DNA of 64,000 bases from Alistipes ihumii AP11 (GTDB lineage: Bacteria; Bacteroidota; Bacteroidia; Bacteroidales; Rikenellaceae): the NCBI RefSeq assembly GCF_025144665.1, contig NZ_CP102294.1:2046001-2110000 (forward strand), written 5' to 3'. Within the stretch, counting starts at the first letter, position 1, and every line of letters begins with the position of its first letter. Positions 54,405 to 63,687 of this stretch are shown here, in pieces. The position numbers and the translations under genes are program-made. The notes under the pieces are model-generated. The model worked only from the letters and a program-made list of their open reading frames with translations. It was not told the origin of the DNA and ran no database searches.

Positions 54405-56291
54405 ATGAAGAACCTATACCTCTTTTCGATTCTGCTGGTCTGGACGCTGTGTCTTCCTGCCGCCGTGTCGGCGCAGTCCGACGGCACGGAGCGTATCGCC
54501 GCGATCCGCGCCCGGCTCGACACGCTGACCCGGCGCGACGAAGCCTACCTCGGCGAGGTGGATCTGTCGGTGGGCGAGGCTCCGCTCTCCGAGCTGCTGC
54601 GCTCGGTGGCCCAAGTGGGCGGTGTGAACCTGAGCGTGCGCGACGGGGCGAACCTGACGGTGAGCTGCAACTTCACGCGGGCCCGCATCGACGAGCTGTT
54701 GCTGTTTCTGTGCGAGCAGTACGGACTGGACGTGCAGGTCATCGGGAATATCGTCTCCGTATTCCCGTACAAAGCGCCTGTCGCTCCGCCGCCCGAACCG
54801 TCGGTGCGGTTCGACCGCTCCGACTCGACGCTCAGCTACGACCTGATCGCCGTGCCGCTGCGCGAGGTAGCCCGGCGCATTACCGACAGCACGGGCGTGA
54901 ACCTGATCGTTCCGCAGACGCTGTACGAACGGCCCGTATCGGGCTACATCGCGGCGATGCCTTTCGCCGAAGCGCTCGGCTCGCTGGCCGAGATCAACAA
55001 GCTGGAGGTTACCCCCGTCAAGGGCAGCGGAGCATGGGCATTCTCCGAGCCGCCTTCCGAGACCGGAGGCTCGCCCGCTCCCGCCTCGAACTATGTCCGT
55101 CGCCGGCAGTTCGCAGCCTCTCAGCTTTCGGTGGACAGTACGGGGCGAATCACGGCGATGATCGACCGGGGCAACATATACGACATCATACTCGATGTCT
55201 GCGAGCAGTTGAAACTCGACTATTTCTTTATCACGCCCGTCAATGCGCAGACGAGCATCTACCTGAAAAACACCGACGCGAAAACGCTGTTCGACCTGCT
55301 GCTCACGGGCACGGCCTACACCTACTACGAGGAGGGAGGCGTCTATATGTTCGGCGAGGCGAAACGCGAGGGCCTGTTCTCGACGCGCATCGTCCCGATG
55401 CATTACCGCACGGTGGACAAGCTCGCGGAAGCGATCCCCGACAACCTGAAAAAGGGGGTGCAAACGGCCGCTTTCGGCGATCTGAACAGCATGATCCTGA
55501 GCGGCGATCAGCGACAGGTAGCCCGCATCGAGCAGTTCCTGCGCTCGATCGACCGCACCGTGCCGCTCATCACGATCGAGGTGATGATCGTCGACGCCTC
55601 GAAGGACGTGCTGCTGGAAGCGGGTCTCGGCCTCGGATTGGGTACGGAGCCGACGCAGACGAGCGGTACGCTCTCCCCGGGTCTCGACATGACGCTCGGG
55701 GCGGGAGCCGTCAACAGTCTGGCAAATAAGATAGGTCTTGTAAAGCTCGGAAAGGTGACGCCGAACTTTTATGCCAGCCTGAAGGCGATGGAGCAGGACG
55801 GCACGATCGAGCTGCGCTCGACGCCCCGGCTCTCGACGCTCAACGGCCGCGAGGCGGTGCTCACCAGCGGGGAGATGCAGTATTACAAGGAGACGAACAA
55901 TACTTACATGGGTACGCAGAACCCCGTGCAGTCGACCTCTTACGTCTGGAAAAGCGTCGAGGCGAACATGACCCTTTCGATCACGCCCTATGTGAGCGAG
56001 GACGGCCATATCACGATGACGATCGACCTGTCGCAAAGCGAGTTCACCGACCGTACCGAAAAGGAGGCTCCGCCGGGGACTACCACGCGCAGTTTCCGTT
56101 CGATGGTGCGCGTGAAAAACGAGGAGACGGTGCTGCTGGGCGGCATCGACCGGCAGTCGCGCGAGAAAAGCTCGCAGGGACTGCCTTTCATCGCCCGCGT
56201 GCCGGTGCTCAAATGGATCTTCGGCACGCACAAGAACAACAAACAGGAACGCCGGCTGAACGTATTCATCAAACCGACCGTGGTCGAATAG
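54405..56291 (+). CDS. Secretin, GspD/PilQ family
   Basis: A 628-residue outer-membrane channel. Signal peptide ends near VSAQS (24). Two or three secretin N-type repeats follow (VGEAPLSELLRSVAQVGGVNLSV, PLREVARRITDSTGVNLIV). The C-terminal secretin domain has VPLITIEVMIVDASKDVLLEAGLGLGLG, LRSTPRLSTLNGREAVLTSG and ETVLLGGIDRQ to VPVLKWIFGTH. No lipobox or S-domain pilotin site is seen. Confidence 0.95.
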   Translation: MKNLYLFSILLVWTLCLPAAVSAQSDGTERIAAIRARLDTLTRRDEAYLGEVDLSVGEAPLSELLRSVAQVGGVNLSVRDGANLTVSCNFTRARIDELLLFLCEQYGLDVQVIGNIVSVFPYKAPVAPPPEPSVRFDRSDSTLSYDLIAVPLREVARRITDSTGVNLIVPQTLYERPVSGYIAAMPFAEALGSLAEINKLEVTPVKGSGAWAFSEPPSETGGSPAPASNYVRRRQFAASQLSVDSTGRITAMIDRGNIYDIILDVCEQLKLDYFFITPVNAQTSIYLKNTDAKTLFDLLLTGTAYTYYEEGGVYMFGEAKREGLFSTRIVPMHYRTVDKLAEAIPDNLKKGVQTAAFGDLNSMILSGDQRQVARIEQFLRSIDRTVPLITIEVMIVDASKDVLLEAGLGLGLGTEPTQTSGTLSPGLDMTLGAGAVNSLANKIGLVKLGKVTPNFYASLKAMEQDGTIELRSTPRLSTLNGREAVLTSGEMQYYKETNNTYMGTQNPVQSTSYVWKSVEANMTLSITPYVSEDGHITMTIDLSQSEFTDRTEKEAPPGTTTRSFRSMVRVKNEETVLLGGIDRQSREKSSQGLPFIARVPVLKWIFGTHKNNKQERRLNVFIKPTVVE

Positions 56292-56386
56292 AAATGAAAA
56301 ACAACCCCTCGTCAAATCGCCCGACCGCAGGTCTCTGTCCCGGAAACCCCGACCGGAACGAACGCCTTGGGAAAGCATACTGAATC

Positions 56387-57400
56387 ATGAAAAGAAAACT
56401 TTTGCAACGACTCGTCGGTCCTTCGACCGTGCTCTGCATCCGCTTCGGGGAGGCGGACCGCTACGCGATGCGCCTGTTCGTACTCGGTCTCGATCGAAGC
56501 GGTCTCCGAATCCTGCGGGAGTGCGCCGATCCCGACGCCGATGCGCTGAAAAAGGAGTGCTCGGGCCGTCCCGTCCTGATTTCGGTCTCCGGGTACGGAA
56601 TCGTCACGAAGCCGACCGAAGATACGGCGATCGTCGAAAAGGTGACCTCGGATCCCGAAACGTTCGCATGGAGCTTTTCGGACGAAAAGGAGGATTCAGG
56701 GAGTATCAGCTTCGTTCGCCGCGAGCAAGTCGAACCGCTCGGGCAACGGCTCGCGGCGAACGGCATTCCTTCCATAAATATTCGCTACGAGCGGGTGGCG
56801 GCAGATCCCGAGCAAGAGGCCCTGCGGCAAGCGGAACGTTTTTATCGCGATACGTTGAAATGGCGCACGCTTCTGCGCCCTACACCCGAAGGCCGCATGG
56901 TCGCTAAAGCGGCGGAACGCCGCCTGCGGCTGCCCGTGCTGGGCCTGATGCTGCTTCTGCTCGTAGTCAATACGTTTGCTTCCGGTTCGCTTCAAGAGCG
57001 TCGCGCACAGCAGCGGAGCGTGCTTTCCGCCCGGGAAAAGAGGCAGGACACATCGCAGGCCCGCTCCGAGCAGCGGCGAGCGGCCGTAGCGGAGTTTTCG
57101 CGCAGGCTGCCGTACCGTCATGCCCTGTTGCTGGACCGGGTAGCCTCTCACGTACCGCCCGCCGTAACGTTGAGCGTTTTGGCTGTACAACCTATAAGCA
57201 AAGCATTGGAGGATGGCCGTGACCCGGTATTCCTTATCGAGACACTTTCGATCCGGGGCGTAACGAACGATGCGTCGACCGTATCGGAACTGATGACCGG
57301 ATTACGCTCCGAACCGCCGCTGCACGAAGCTCGGCTCGAAGGCTTGGAGCAAAACCGCGAAAGCGGTGCGACTGAATTCAAGATAACCGTCGCCTTATGA
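56387..57400 (+). CDS. GspL/PilN-like inner-membrane assembly protein
   Basis: A 337-residue bitopic protein. A cytoplasmic part of about 185 residues (weakly PilM/GspL-like) leads to one membrane helix (LRLPVLGLMLLLLVVNTFA), a charged coiled coil (ERRAQQRSVLSAREKRQDTSQARSEQRRA) and a periplasmic ferredoxin-like domain (LLLDRVASHVPPAVTLSVLAVQPISK). It occupies the place of gspL/pilN, between the secretin and a GspM/PilO-like gene. Recognition is by architecture, not strong motifs. The next gene overlaps by four bases. Confidence 0.75.
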   Translation: MKRKLLQRLVGPSTVLCIRFGEADRYAMRLFVLGLDRSGLRILRECADPDADALKKECSGRPVLISVSGYGIVTKPTEDTAIVEKVTSDPETFAWSFSDEKEDSGSISFVRREQVEPLGQRLAANGIPSINIRYERVAADPEQEALRQAERFYRDTLKWRTLLRPTPEGRMVAKAAERRLRLPVLGLMLLLLVVNTFASGSLQERRAQQRSVLSAREKRQDTSQARSEQRRAAVAEFSRRLPYRHALLLDRVASHVPPAVTLSVLAVQPISKALEDGRDPVFLIETLSIRGVTNDASTVSELMTGLRSEPPLHEARLEGLEQNRESGATEFKITVAL

Positions 57401-57891
57401 ACCGGATCGGCAAATACGAAGGAGTCGTGCGTCTGGTCCTGCTGCTGGTCGTGCTGCCTGCGGCCGTGTACCGGTTATCGTTGGGGCGTACGGTCGCGCT
57501 GTGGGGTGAAGTGCGCAGGACGGAACGAATGCTCGCGGAGGCGGAGGCCGCACCTGTACAACCGGATGCGTCTGTCGTCATGCTCGATACGGTGGAACTG
57601 ATCGCCGGGGGCGGCCTGCTCGAGCTGTTGGAGCGCCTTGACCCGGATAGCTCCGTCCGAATCGTCAGCTACACGCCTTATCTGACCCGCAAGGGTGACG
57701 ACTTCACGCTGTGCACGGCCGAGATCGTGCTTTCGGGAGGCTTCGCTCCGCTACTGCGGACCCTCGACGCGACGGAGCGGGAACTCTCCGGCTGCCGTTT
57801 GCTTTCTTCGGAGTTCAAAACGATCCGCCGGGGACGGCAGACCTCGCTGCTGTTGACCCTCGTTGTCCAGCAACTGACCGATAAACCGTAA
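57397..57891 (+). CDS. GspM/PilO-like inner-membrane protein
   Basis: A 164-residue protein with one N-terminal membrane helix (VRLVLLLVVLPAAVYRLSL), a short helical stretch and a periplasmic ferredoxin-like domain (LLELLERLDPDSSVRIVSYTPYLTR, AEIVLSGGFAPLLRTLDATERELSGC). GGFAPLLRTLDATE is PilO/GspM-like. It likely pairs with the preceding GspL/PilN-like protein to form the assembly platform. Confidence 0.75.
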   Translation: MNRIGKYEGVVRLVLLLVVLPAAVYRLSLGRTVALWGEVRRTERMLAEAEAAPVQPDASVVMLDTVELIAGGGLLELLERLDPDSSVRIVSYTPYLTRKGDDFTLCTAEIVLSGGFAPLLRTLDATERELSGCRLLSSEFKTIRRGRQTSLLLTLVVQQLTDKP

Positions 57892-57902
57892 ACCCTTGTG
57901 AT

Positions 57903-58874
57903 ATGAAATCCGATCCGACAAACCGTTCCCTCCGGCCGTTTCGGCCCGACGCCCGTCGGTCCGACCGCAAAACGCCGATCCGGACAGAAAGGCTCTCCGC
58001 AGACTTTCCGGCAGGCGGGGCCGATACGTGCGAGTCCGAATCCCGTTCGACGTCCGGGACGATCCCGATCCGTCGAACGGGCTCCGCCGACCTGTTCCGG
58101 ACGGCCTGCGCGCTTTTGTTTTTGCTGCCGTTGCTTTCGGGCTGCGACGACATTTTCGAGCAGGATATCGACCGGGCCCGGATCGAAGTGGTCGCACCGA
58201 AGCACGACGCGCATATCGAAGCCGGCGAGGTGACTTTTCTCTGGCGGCCCCTCTCGGGAGCCCGTAACTACCGGCTCACGGTCGTCTCGCCGAGCTTCGC
58301 CCGTGCTTCGCGCGTATGGGCCGACACGACATTGCGCGCCGATTCCCTCCATGCGGCCGACCGCTTCTCGCTGACGCTCGACGAAGGGGACTATCAGTGG
58401 AGCCTGCAGGCTTTCAACGGCGTTTACCGAAGCGAGGAGAGCGTCTATTCGCTGAGGGTCGATCCCGCTGCGGCGGACGAGTCGCAATCGCTTTCCGATC
58501 CGCAAGAACCCGCAGAGGAAGGGGACGATATGCATGAGGCGTTCGCAGTCCCGGGCAGGGAAGGTCTTTCCGGCAGCGATGGGCTCGCCATGCCGAATCC
58601 CTCGACTGAATCTGCGGGGGGCGTCGGACCTGAGCGTCCGAACGGTCCGGAGAACCGATTCGAGTCCTGCCGTGGCAGGAATGGGATGCTTTCGATCACG
58701 TATCGCGCGCCACGGCAGACTATTTCAGGTATCGCGTTCGGGCCGGCCGAAAGACGATTGCCGACGGAGAGCGACGGCGGGTTGCGGCCTGCCGGTCCGA
58801 CATGGGCACTCCGCTCCGATATGCTATCGGCGAAAAAACGCTTTTCAGGTCACGAAACTCTTTCCGAGCCATGA
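57903..58874 (+). CDS. Putative lipoprotein with fibronectin-III-like domain
   Basis: A 323-residue frame. A lipobox is present (ACALLFLLPLLSGCDD), but it comes after about 75 Arg/Ser-rich residues, so the true start may be a downstream non-ATG codon. The sandwich-like domain is ARIEVVAPKHDAHIEAGEVTFLWRPLSGARNYRLTVV to EGDYQWSLQAFNGVYRSEESVYSLRV. The C-terminal third is low-complexity. It might serve as pilotin-like or outer-membrane factor of the machine. It overlaps the next gene by four bases. Confidence 0.6.
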   Translation: MKSDPTNRSLRPFRPDARRSDRKTPIRTERLSADFPAGGADTCESESRSTSGTIPIRRTGSADLFRTACALLFLLPLLSGCDDIFEQDIDRARIEVVAPKHDAHIEAGEVTFLWRPLSGARNYRLTVVSPSFARASRVWADTTLRADSLHAADRFSLTLDEGDYQWSLQAFNGVYRSEESVYSLRVDPAAADESQSLSDPQEPAEEGDDMHEAFAVPGREGLSGSDGLAMPNPSTESAGGVGPERPNGPENRFESCRGRNGMLSITYRAPRQTISGIAFGPAERRLPTESDGGLRPAGPTWALRSDMLSAKKRFSGHETLSEP

Positions 58875-59332
58875 AATCCCGTCCGCTGACATACCTGTTA
58901 CTCGTCGTAGCGCTCGGTATCTGGGGCGTCGTGGCGTGGAAGCTCTTTTTCTCCGGGCCGAAACCTGCGGCTTCCGATCCGGCTGCCGTGCCCGTTGCCC
59001 GGAACAATCCCCGTGCGGACATCGATACGCTGCGACTCGACTATCCCGATCCGTTCCTGCGTGCGGTTGCGACGAGACCTTCCGTCCCGGCATCCACGTC
59101 GGCCAAAGCGCCCGTGCGGTCGAAAGCGAAGAACGAACGTCCTGCCGCCAAGCTCGCCTGTACGGGCCGTATCCGTAAGGAAGGAACCGACCGTTATCTG
59201 ATCTCGATCGATGGTCGGAACCATCTGCTGCGGCAGGGCGAGTCGGCCGGAGGCTTCAGACTGCATGCGGTCGGAGCCGATTCGCTATGGCTCGCGGCGG
59301 ACGGTCGGAAATACGGATTGAAAATTCCCTGA
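58871..59332 (+). CDS. GspC/PilP-like inner-membrane protein
   Basis: A 153-residue bitopic protein: one N-terminal helix (YLLLVVALGIWGVVAWKLFF), a Pro/Ala-rich periplasmic linker, and a small sheet (LACTGRIRKEGTDRYLISIDGRNHLLRQGESAGGFRLHAVGADSLWLAADGRKYGLKI) of the HR/PilP type that docks on secretin N-domains. The start is chosen for the ATGA overlap and because it puts the helix first. Confidence 0.75.
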   Translation: MKSRPLTYLLLVVALGIWGVVAWKLFFSGPKPAASDPAAVPVARNNPRADIDTLRLDYPDPFLRAVATRPSVPASTSAKAPVRSKAKNERPAAKLACTGRIRKEGTDRYLISIDGRNHLLRQGESAGGFRLHAVGADSLWLAADGRKYGLKIP

Positions 59333-59482
59333 GCTGTGAACTGCCCGGATTCCGATACAAAGAATATGGAGCCGGAATACGGCTCCCGGTTTCGCAGACC
59401 GATGAATACTCGGACTCGTTCCGTACTCCGAACTCCGATATCTCGACTGTTCTGTTTTATAGCTGCTAAGGTAAATAGTACG

Positions 59483-60889
59483 ATGAAAAATACGATGAAA
59501 GGAATCGGACCATACTCAGTAAGAATCGACCGTCCGCTGTGCCGAGGGGTTCCGCATGTTTTCCCTCCGGCGGAGAACCCGGAGCCGGATCACGGTCGCA
59601 AGGCGGTCGTCCCGAGGCCGAGTCGACCGGCCGGACGGTCTGCTTTCCATTCGGCCTGCCTTCCCGCCGGCGTACTGGCTACGGTGCTGGTCGTCTCGGC
59701 ATTGATGCTGCTTTCGGTGCTGGGCGTACTCGCGTTGTGGGAGTCCGATTTTCTGTTCTTCTCCCGCGCGGGCTACCTCTCGCGGCAACGGGCGAACGTC
59801 GAGTCGGCCTTCGTTCTGTACGCCGCCGACAGCACGCTGACAGCAAGGCTTGACGAGCAGGGCGGCCTGCGGCTTTACGACGGCCAGCCCGACAGTCGGG
59901 TGCGGATCGCCGTCCGGCCGTGGGGACTGTACGAGGCCGTGCGCATCGAGGCGGCCGATCCCCGGATCGCCCCGACCCGGCTGTTCGGGTCGGCCGCCCC
60001 CTTCGCATGTTCGCCGGGCGAAGAAAGCGGTCTCTGGTATGCGACCGATGCCGCTTCGTTGTCGCTTGCGGGACGCACCTCGCTGCACGGATGCTTGAGG
60101 CTTCCCCGCCACGGCGTGCAGTACGGACAAATCCGTTCGATCTTTTTCTGCGGCGAACGGATCGAAGGAGCCCGTACCGCTTATGCCGGCAAGGAGCTTC
60201 CGCCGGTCCGAACCGATGCCCGCCGAATGACCGACAGTCTGTTGCGCCTGCTCGAAGCTCCCGGGGCATGGATGCCTACGCCGGACAGTCTGAGCGTCGG
60301 ATTCGGCGAGACGGAGCCCCGGCTGCTGGATGCCGGGAGCTTCGGACCGGGAGCTCTGATCGAAGGCATGGCCGTGCTGCTGGGAGAGGAGGTGTCCATC
60401 GACAGCACCTGCCGTCTGCGCGATGTGCTGGTCGTGGGGCGCACGATCCGCGTGGGAGACGGATTTCGGGGAAGAGCTCAACTATTCGCATCGGACACCG
60501 TTCTGATAGGGCAGCGGGTGACGCTCGATTACCCGTCGGGAATGTTCGTCGCGCGGGAGAACCCCGACCGTTATATCGAAATCGGCCCGCACAGCCGCGT
60601 CGAGGGCTATGCGATCGTCGACGGGGAAGGTCGACCCGATGTAAAACGCGCGAACTACCGACAGGACCGCACGGCCGTACTGCGGGGACTGCTGTGGACG
60701 GACGGCGCGGCGCAGGTGCAAGGTATCGTATCGGGCTGCATGGCGGCGAACCGCCTGGTCTACTACTCTCCCGAAGGGTACTACGAGGACATGCTCTACG
60801 ATCTGACGCTGCTCGAAAACCTGGCGACGGCCTACCCGCTGTGGGCGGCGACGGCCTACCGGAGAAAGGAGGCGGGATGGGTGCGATAA
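59483..60889 (+). CDS. GspK-like minor pseudopilin with beta-helix-like domain
   Basis: A 468-residue protein from ATG 59483 (frame open from 59336 by GTG). The prepilin segment is ACLPA|GVLATVLVVSALMLLSVL, predicted cleavage A62|G63. Position +5 is Thr, not Glu; GspK/XcpX proteins are known to lack Glu there. The mature part ends with a left-over domain of short hydrophobic repeats (VSIDSTCRLRDVLVVGRTIRVGDGFRGRAQLFASDTVLI) that looks like a beta helix, as in polymer-forming proteins. The 60-residue leader is unusually long. Confidence 0.7.
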   Translation: MKNTMKGIGPYSVRIDRPLCRGVPHVFPPAENPEPDHGRKAVVPRPSRPAGRSAFHSACLPAGVLATVLVVSALMLLSVLGVLALWESDFLFFSRAGYLSRQRANVESAFVLYAADSTLTARLDEQGGLRLYDGQPDSRVRIAVRPWGLYEAVRIEAADPRIAPTRLFGSAAPFACSPGEESGLWYATDAASLSLAGRTSLHGCLRLPRHGVQYGQIRSIFFCGERIEGARTAYAGKELPPVRTDARRMTDSLLRLLEAPGAWMPTPDSLSVGFGETEPRLLDAGSFGPGALIEGMAVLLGEEVSIDSTCRLRDVLVVGRTIRVGDGFRGRAQLFASDTVLIGQRVTLDYPSGMFVARENPDRYIEIGPHSRVEGYAIVDGEGRPDVKRANYRQDRTAVLRGLLWTDGAAQVQGIVSGCMAANRLVYYSPEGYYEDMLYDLTLLENLATAYPLWAATAYRRKEAGWVR

Positions 60890-61263
60890 AACGTCTTCCC
60901 GCCGCCTCGCTGCTGGAGGCGGTCGTCGCCTCGGTCGTGCTGCTGATCGTCTTCGCCGCGAGTCTGGAGACCGTCGTCCGGCTAACGGCGGGCCCCTCCG
61001 ACGGAATCGTCTGCGCCGAAGCCGATTACCGGGCCGCCTGCACGGCGAGCGAAATCCGGCAGGGGGCTTTCTCCGAGGGCAAGACCGAACTCTCCTACGG
61101 ATGGGGAACGCTCACGGTTCTCATCGAGCCCTACGCTTCCTGTCCAGCCCTATGGCAGGCGACGCTGACGGTGAAAATCGCGGGCGGACGCAAAAGAATG
61201 GAATACCGGTATCTGGTCGATCCGGACGGTTTCGACCGAAACACGATCATCGACAATGAATGA
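60877..61263 (+). CDS. GspI-like minor pseudopilin
   Basis: A 128-residue prepilin overlapping the preceding gene by 13 bases, with AGGAGG before the ATG. Leader MGAIKRLPA, predicted cleavage A9|A10, Glu at +5 (ASLLEAVVASVVLLIVF, E14). The last 24 codons lie in the first copy of a 109-bp tandem duplication. It is in the usual gspI place before gspJ. Confidence 0.82.
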   Translation: MGAIKRLPAASLLEAVVASVVLLIVFAASLETVVRLTAGPSDGIVCAEADYRAACTASEIRQGAFSEGKTELSYGWGTLTVLIEPYASCPALWQATLTVKIAGGRKRMEYRYLVDPDGFDRNTIIDNE

Positions 61264-61403
61264 CTGCAAAACCGCACGAAAGCGACTGACGGGAGGACGC
61301 AAAAGAATGGAATACCGGTATCTGGTCGATCCGGACGGTTTCGACCGAAACACGATCATCGATAATGAATGACTGCAAAACCGCACGAAAGCGACTGACG
61401 GAA
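61186..61403 (+). repeat. 109-bp tandem duplication
   Basis: Unit 1 is 61186-61294 and unit 2 is 61295-61403; they differ at two positions only. A third partial GGACGC follows at 61404. The unit contains the gspI stop overlapping the gspJ start (ATGAATGA), so gspI ends in unit 1 and gspJ starts in unit 2. A 38-codon mini-ORF (61256-61372) spans between. Confidence 0.95.
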
Positions 61404-62201
61404 GGACGCGCTGGCTGCCCGAGCCAACTATGGCCGGCCGCGCGCTCTGCGGAACGGGCTCGGACCCGTTGTCCCGGTCGTTCCACGCAGGGCGCTATCC
61501 GCCCGGAACGGATTACGGGGCGACGATTGCCATGTGCTGGGCACAGCGAGCAACGTCCTGCTTCGGATAGGCAGGAGGCTTACCGGCAGTGGCAGCCGGA
61601 CGCTCGCTGTGCTCGTAAGCGGGCAGCTCGAACCGGGCCGGGAAACCGGCCTCGGCTTCGGATCGCGGGGAGCGGACTGTCTGCCTCGACGCTGATCGAA
61701 GTGCTGATCCTAATGATCCTCAGCGGCATCGTCTTTCTGTCGGTCATGGAGGGATTCGGGCTGCTACGCCGCTTTCTCGACCGGACCTCGCAGCGGATAG
61801 CAGAGCGCACGGAGCAGTATGCCGGCTATTTCCACACGGCCGATCTGGCGGGAGACTCGGACAGCCTGATCTCGGAAGGCGAAAGAACGTTGGCGCTCTA
61901 TCGCAAAGGAGGGATCCATGCCCGGCTCTCACTGGCCGACTCGGCGCTGATCGTCCGGCAAGACGAACGCTCCGATACGCTGTGGCGGAATGTCGTCCGA
62001 CTGCGGACCGTTCCCGAATCCGTCCTCGGAGCGCGGATCGATACGATGATCGTCGAGCTGCGGACCGAACAGGATTCCGTACTGAGCATCGGATTCGTGT
62101 CCCGCCGTCCGCCCGATCCGCTGCTCAAGAAGCTGAGCGAGCAGGAAGCGAAGTACAGATACGAAGAAAACGAAAACGAATCGAACGAGGAATCGAAATA
62201 A
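61365..62201 (+). CDS. GspJ-like minor pseudopilin
   Basis: A 278-residue frame. The prepilin motif is SGLSA|STLIEVLILMILSGIVFL, predicted cleavage A107|S108 with Glu at +5 (E112). The 107-residue leader is Arg/Ala/Pro-rich and lacks any other Met, so the start may be a non-ATG codon nearer the motif. The C-terminal tail is charged (KYRYEENENESNEESK). It is the last pseudopilin of the set. Confidence 0.78.
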   Translation: MNDCKTARKRLTEGRAGCPSQLWPAARSAERARTRCPGRSTQGAIRPERITGRRLPCAGHSEQRPASDRQEAYRQWQPDARCARKRAARTGPGNRPRLRIAGSGLSASTLIEVLILMILSGIVFLSVMEGFGLLRRFLDRTSQRIAERTEQYAGYFHTADLAGDSDSLISEGERTLALYRKGGIHARLSLADSALIVRQDERSDTLWRNVVRLRTVPESVLGARIDTMIVELRTEQDSVLSIGFVSRRPPDPLLKKLSEQEAKYRYEENENESNEESK

Positions 62202-62467
62202 AGCGAACACGTTCCCGAAAATGAAGAATCCGAAAATCTTATGCCGCCAACGACCTTCGATCCGCAACACTGCACGAGACATTATCGGCCCCTGCCGGAA
62301 AACGACCGAATCGCCTATCGGTATCCGGATTGCCGCCGAGAGCGTTCCGTGTCGACTGCGGCATCGTGCACGTTCCGATACCCGGTTCTGCACCGGAACG
62401 CAAGCGAATACGGGATCCCGTACTGTAACAAAGACGAGAATATCCTAAACCGAACGATCGAACTGCC
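62202..62467 (+). other. Gap between gspJ-like and gspF
   Basis: 266 bases, lower GC, no supported gene; open frames are Arg-rich. No terminator is seen, so transcription probably continues. Confidence 0.4.
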
Positions 62468-63547
62468 ATGAACCCGAACGATTCTTTTGCTTTACCCAAG
62501 CACGGAGGCCATCCGCTCAAAGACGCCCGCAAGGAGGCCATATTCGCCGAGCTGCACTCGCTGCTCGGCTCCGGACTCGATTTCAGCCGCTCGTTTTCAT
62601 TGCTGATCGAGGGAGAGCGGGATGTACAAACAAAAACGCTGCTCAGCAGTCTCTACCGCTCGGTCGTACGCGGCGAGGCATTGGCCCGCGCCTTCGAGCG
62701 GAGCGGACGCTTCGCTCCGCTCGACTGCGGAGTGCTGCGCCTCGGCGAGCAGACCGGGCGGCTCGACGAGGCGTTGGCTTTTCTGGCCGATTACTACCGC
62801 AAGCGCATTGCGCAACGGCGTATGGTCAGCGGCGCGGTGAGCTATCCGCTGATTATCCTCTTTACGGCAATCGTCGTCGTGATTTTCATGGTGCTGGTGA
62901 TCGTGCCGATGTTCGAGCAGGTCTACTCGCGCATGGGAGGCGAACTGCCGGCGATGACCCGGTGGATCATCTCGCTGTCGAGAGCTTTCCCGACCTATCT
63001 GACCGTCGCGGCGCTCGCGGGTGCGGGAAGCCTGTTGTGGTGGAAGGCCTATGGCGGCCGCCCTTGCGTACAGCGGTTTGCCTGCGGATGGCTGCTGAAG
63101 ATTCCTATAATGGGCGACACGTTGAAAAAGAGCGTGCAGGCCCGTTTCTTCCGCCTGCTCGGCCTGCTTGCTTCTTCTGGAGTCCCGCTGTTGCAGGGCA
63201 TCGGGATGCTCGAGGGGATCATTGTGTTTTATCCTTACCGCGTCTCCTTTGCACGGATTGCCCGCGAACTGGAACGGGGAGCTTGCCTGTCGGAGGCGCT
63301 GGAGCGCTTCGCGGAGCTCTACGACCGGCGGCTCGTCACGCTGCTGAGGGTGGGAGAGCAGACCGGCCGGCTGCCCGAAATGCTCGCCCGAGAAGGCGAC
63401 GTACTGACCGCAGAGCTCGAGCACCGCCTCCGCTCGCTGGGGAACTTGCTCGAACCCGTGCTGATCCTGCTGGTCGGCCTGCTCGTGGCCGTCATACTCG
63501 TCGCCATGTACCTGCCCATGTTCCGTCTCGGCGGTATCATGGGATAG
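62468..63547 (+). CDS. Inner-membrane platform protein, GspF/PilC family
   Basis: A 359-residue protein with two GspF repeats. Repeat 1 is ELHSLLGSGLDFSRSFSLL to LRLGEQTGRLDEALAFLADYYRKR; repeat 2 is RLLGLLASSGVPLLQGIGMLEGI to LLRVGEQTGRLPEMLAREGD. Three membrane helices are visible (about 125-145, 170-190 and the C-terminal VLILLVGLLVAVILVAMYLPMF). It is the fixed partner of the GspE motor. Confidence 0.96.
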   Translation: MNPNDSFALPKHGGHPLKDARKEAIFAELHSLLGSGLDFSRSFSLLIEGERDVQTKTLLSSLYRSVVRGEALARAFERSGRFAPLDCGVLRLGEQTGRLDEALAFLADYYRKRIAQRRMVSGAVSYPLIILFTAIVVVIFMVLVIVPMFEQVYSRMGGELPAMTRWIISLSRAFPTYLTVAALAGAGSLLWWKAYGGRPCVQRFACGWLLKIPIMGDTLKKSVQARFFRLLGLLASSGVPLLQGIGMLEGIIVFYPYRVSFARIARELERGACLSEALERFAELYDRRLVTLLRVGEQTGRLPEMLAREGDVLTAELEHRLRSLGNLLEPVLILLVGLLVAVILVAMYLPMFRLGGIMG

Positions 63548-63687
63548 AACCCGACACCCGACCGATAACCGATGTCGAACCTGAAAAACTATTTGGCCTA
63601 TGAAAACGTGAATCTCCGCAAGTAAAATCAGCCTCGAAGGGCATGAACAGAAAAGAACACAAACGAAATCCTAAACCTACTACCGAT

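Noticed and set aside
54414-56378. Minus-strand open frame of 654 codons over the secretin
   Set aside because: Antisense shadow, low-complexity Arg/His/Asp composition.
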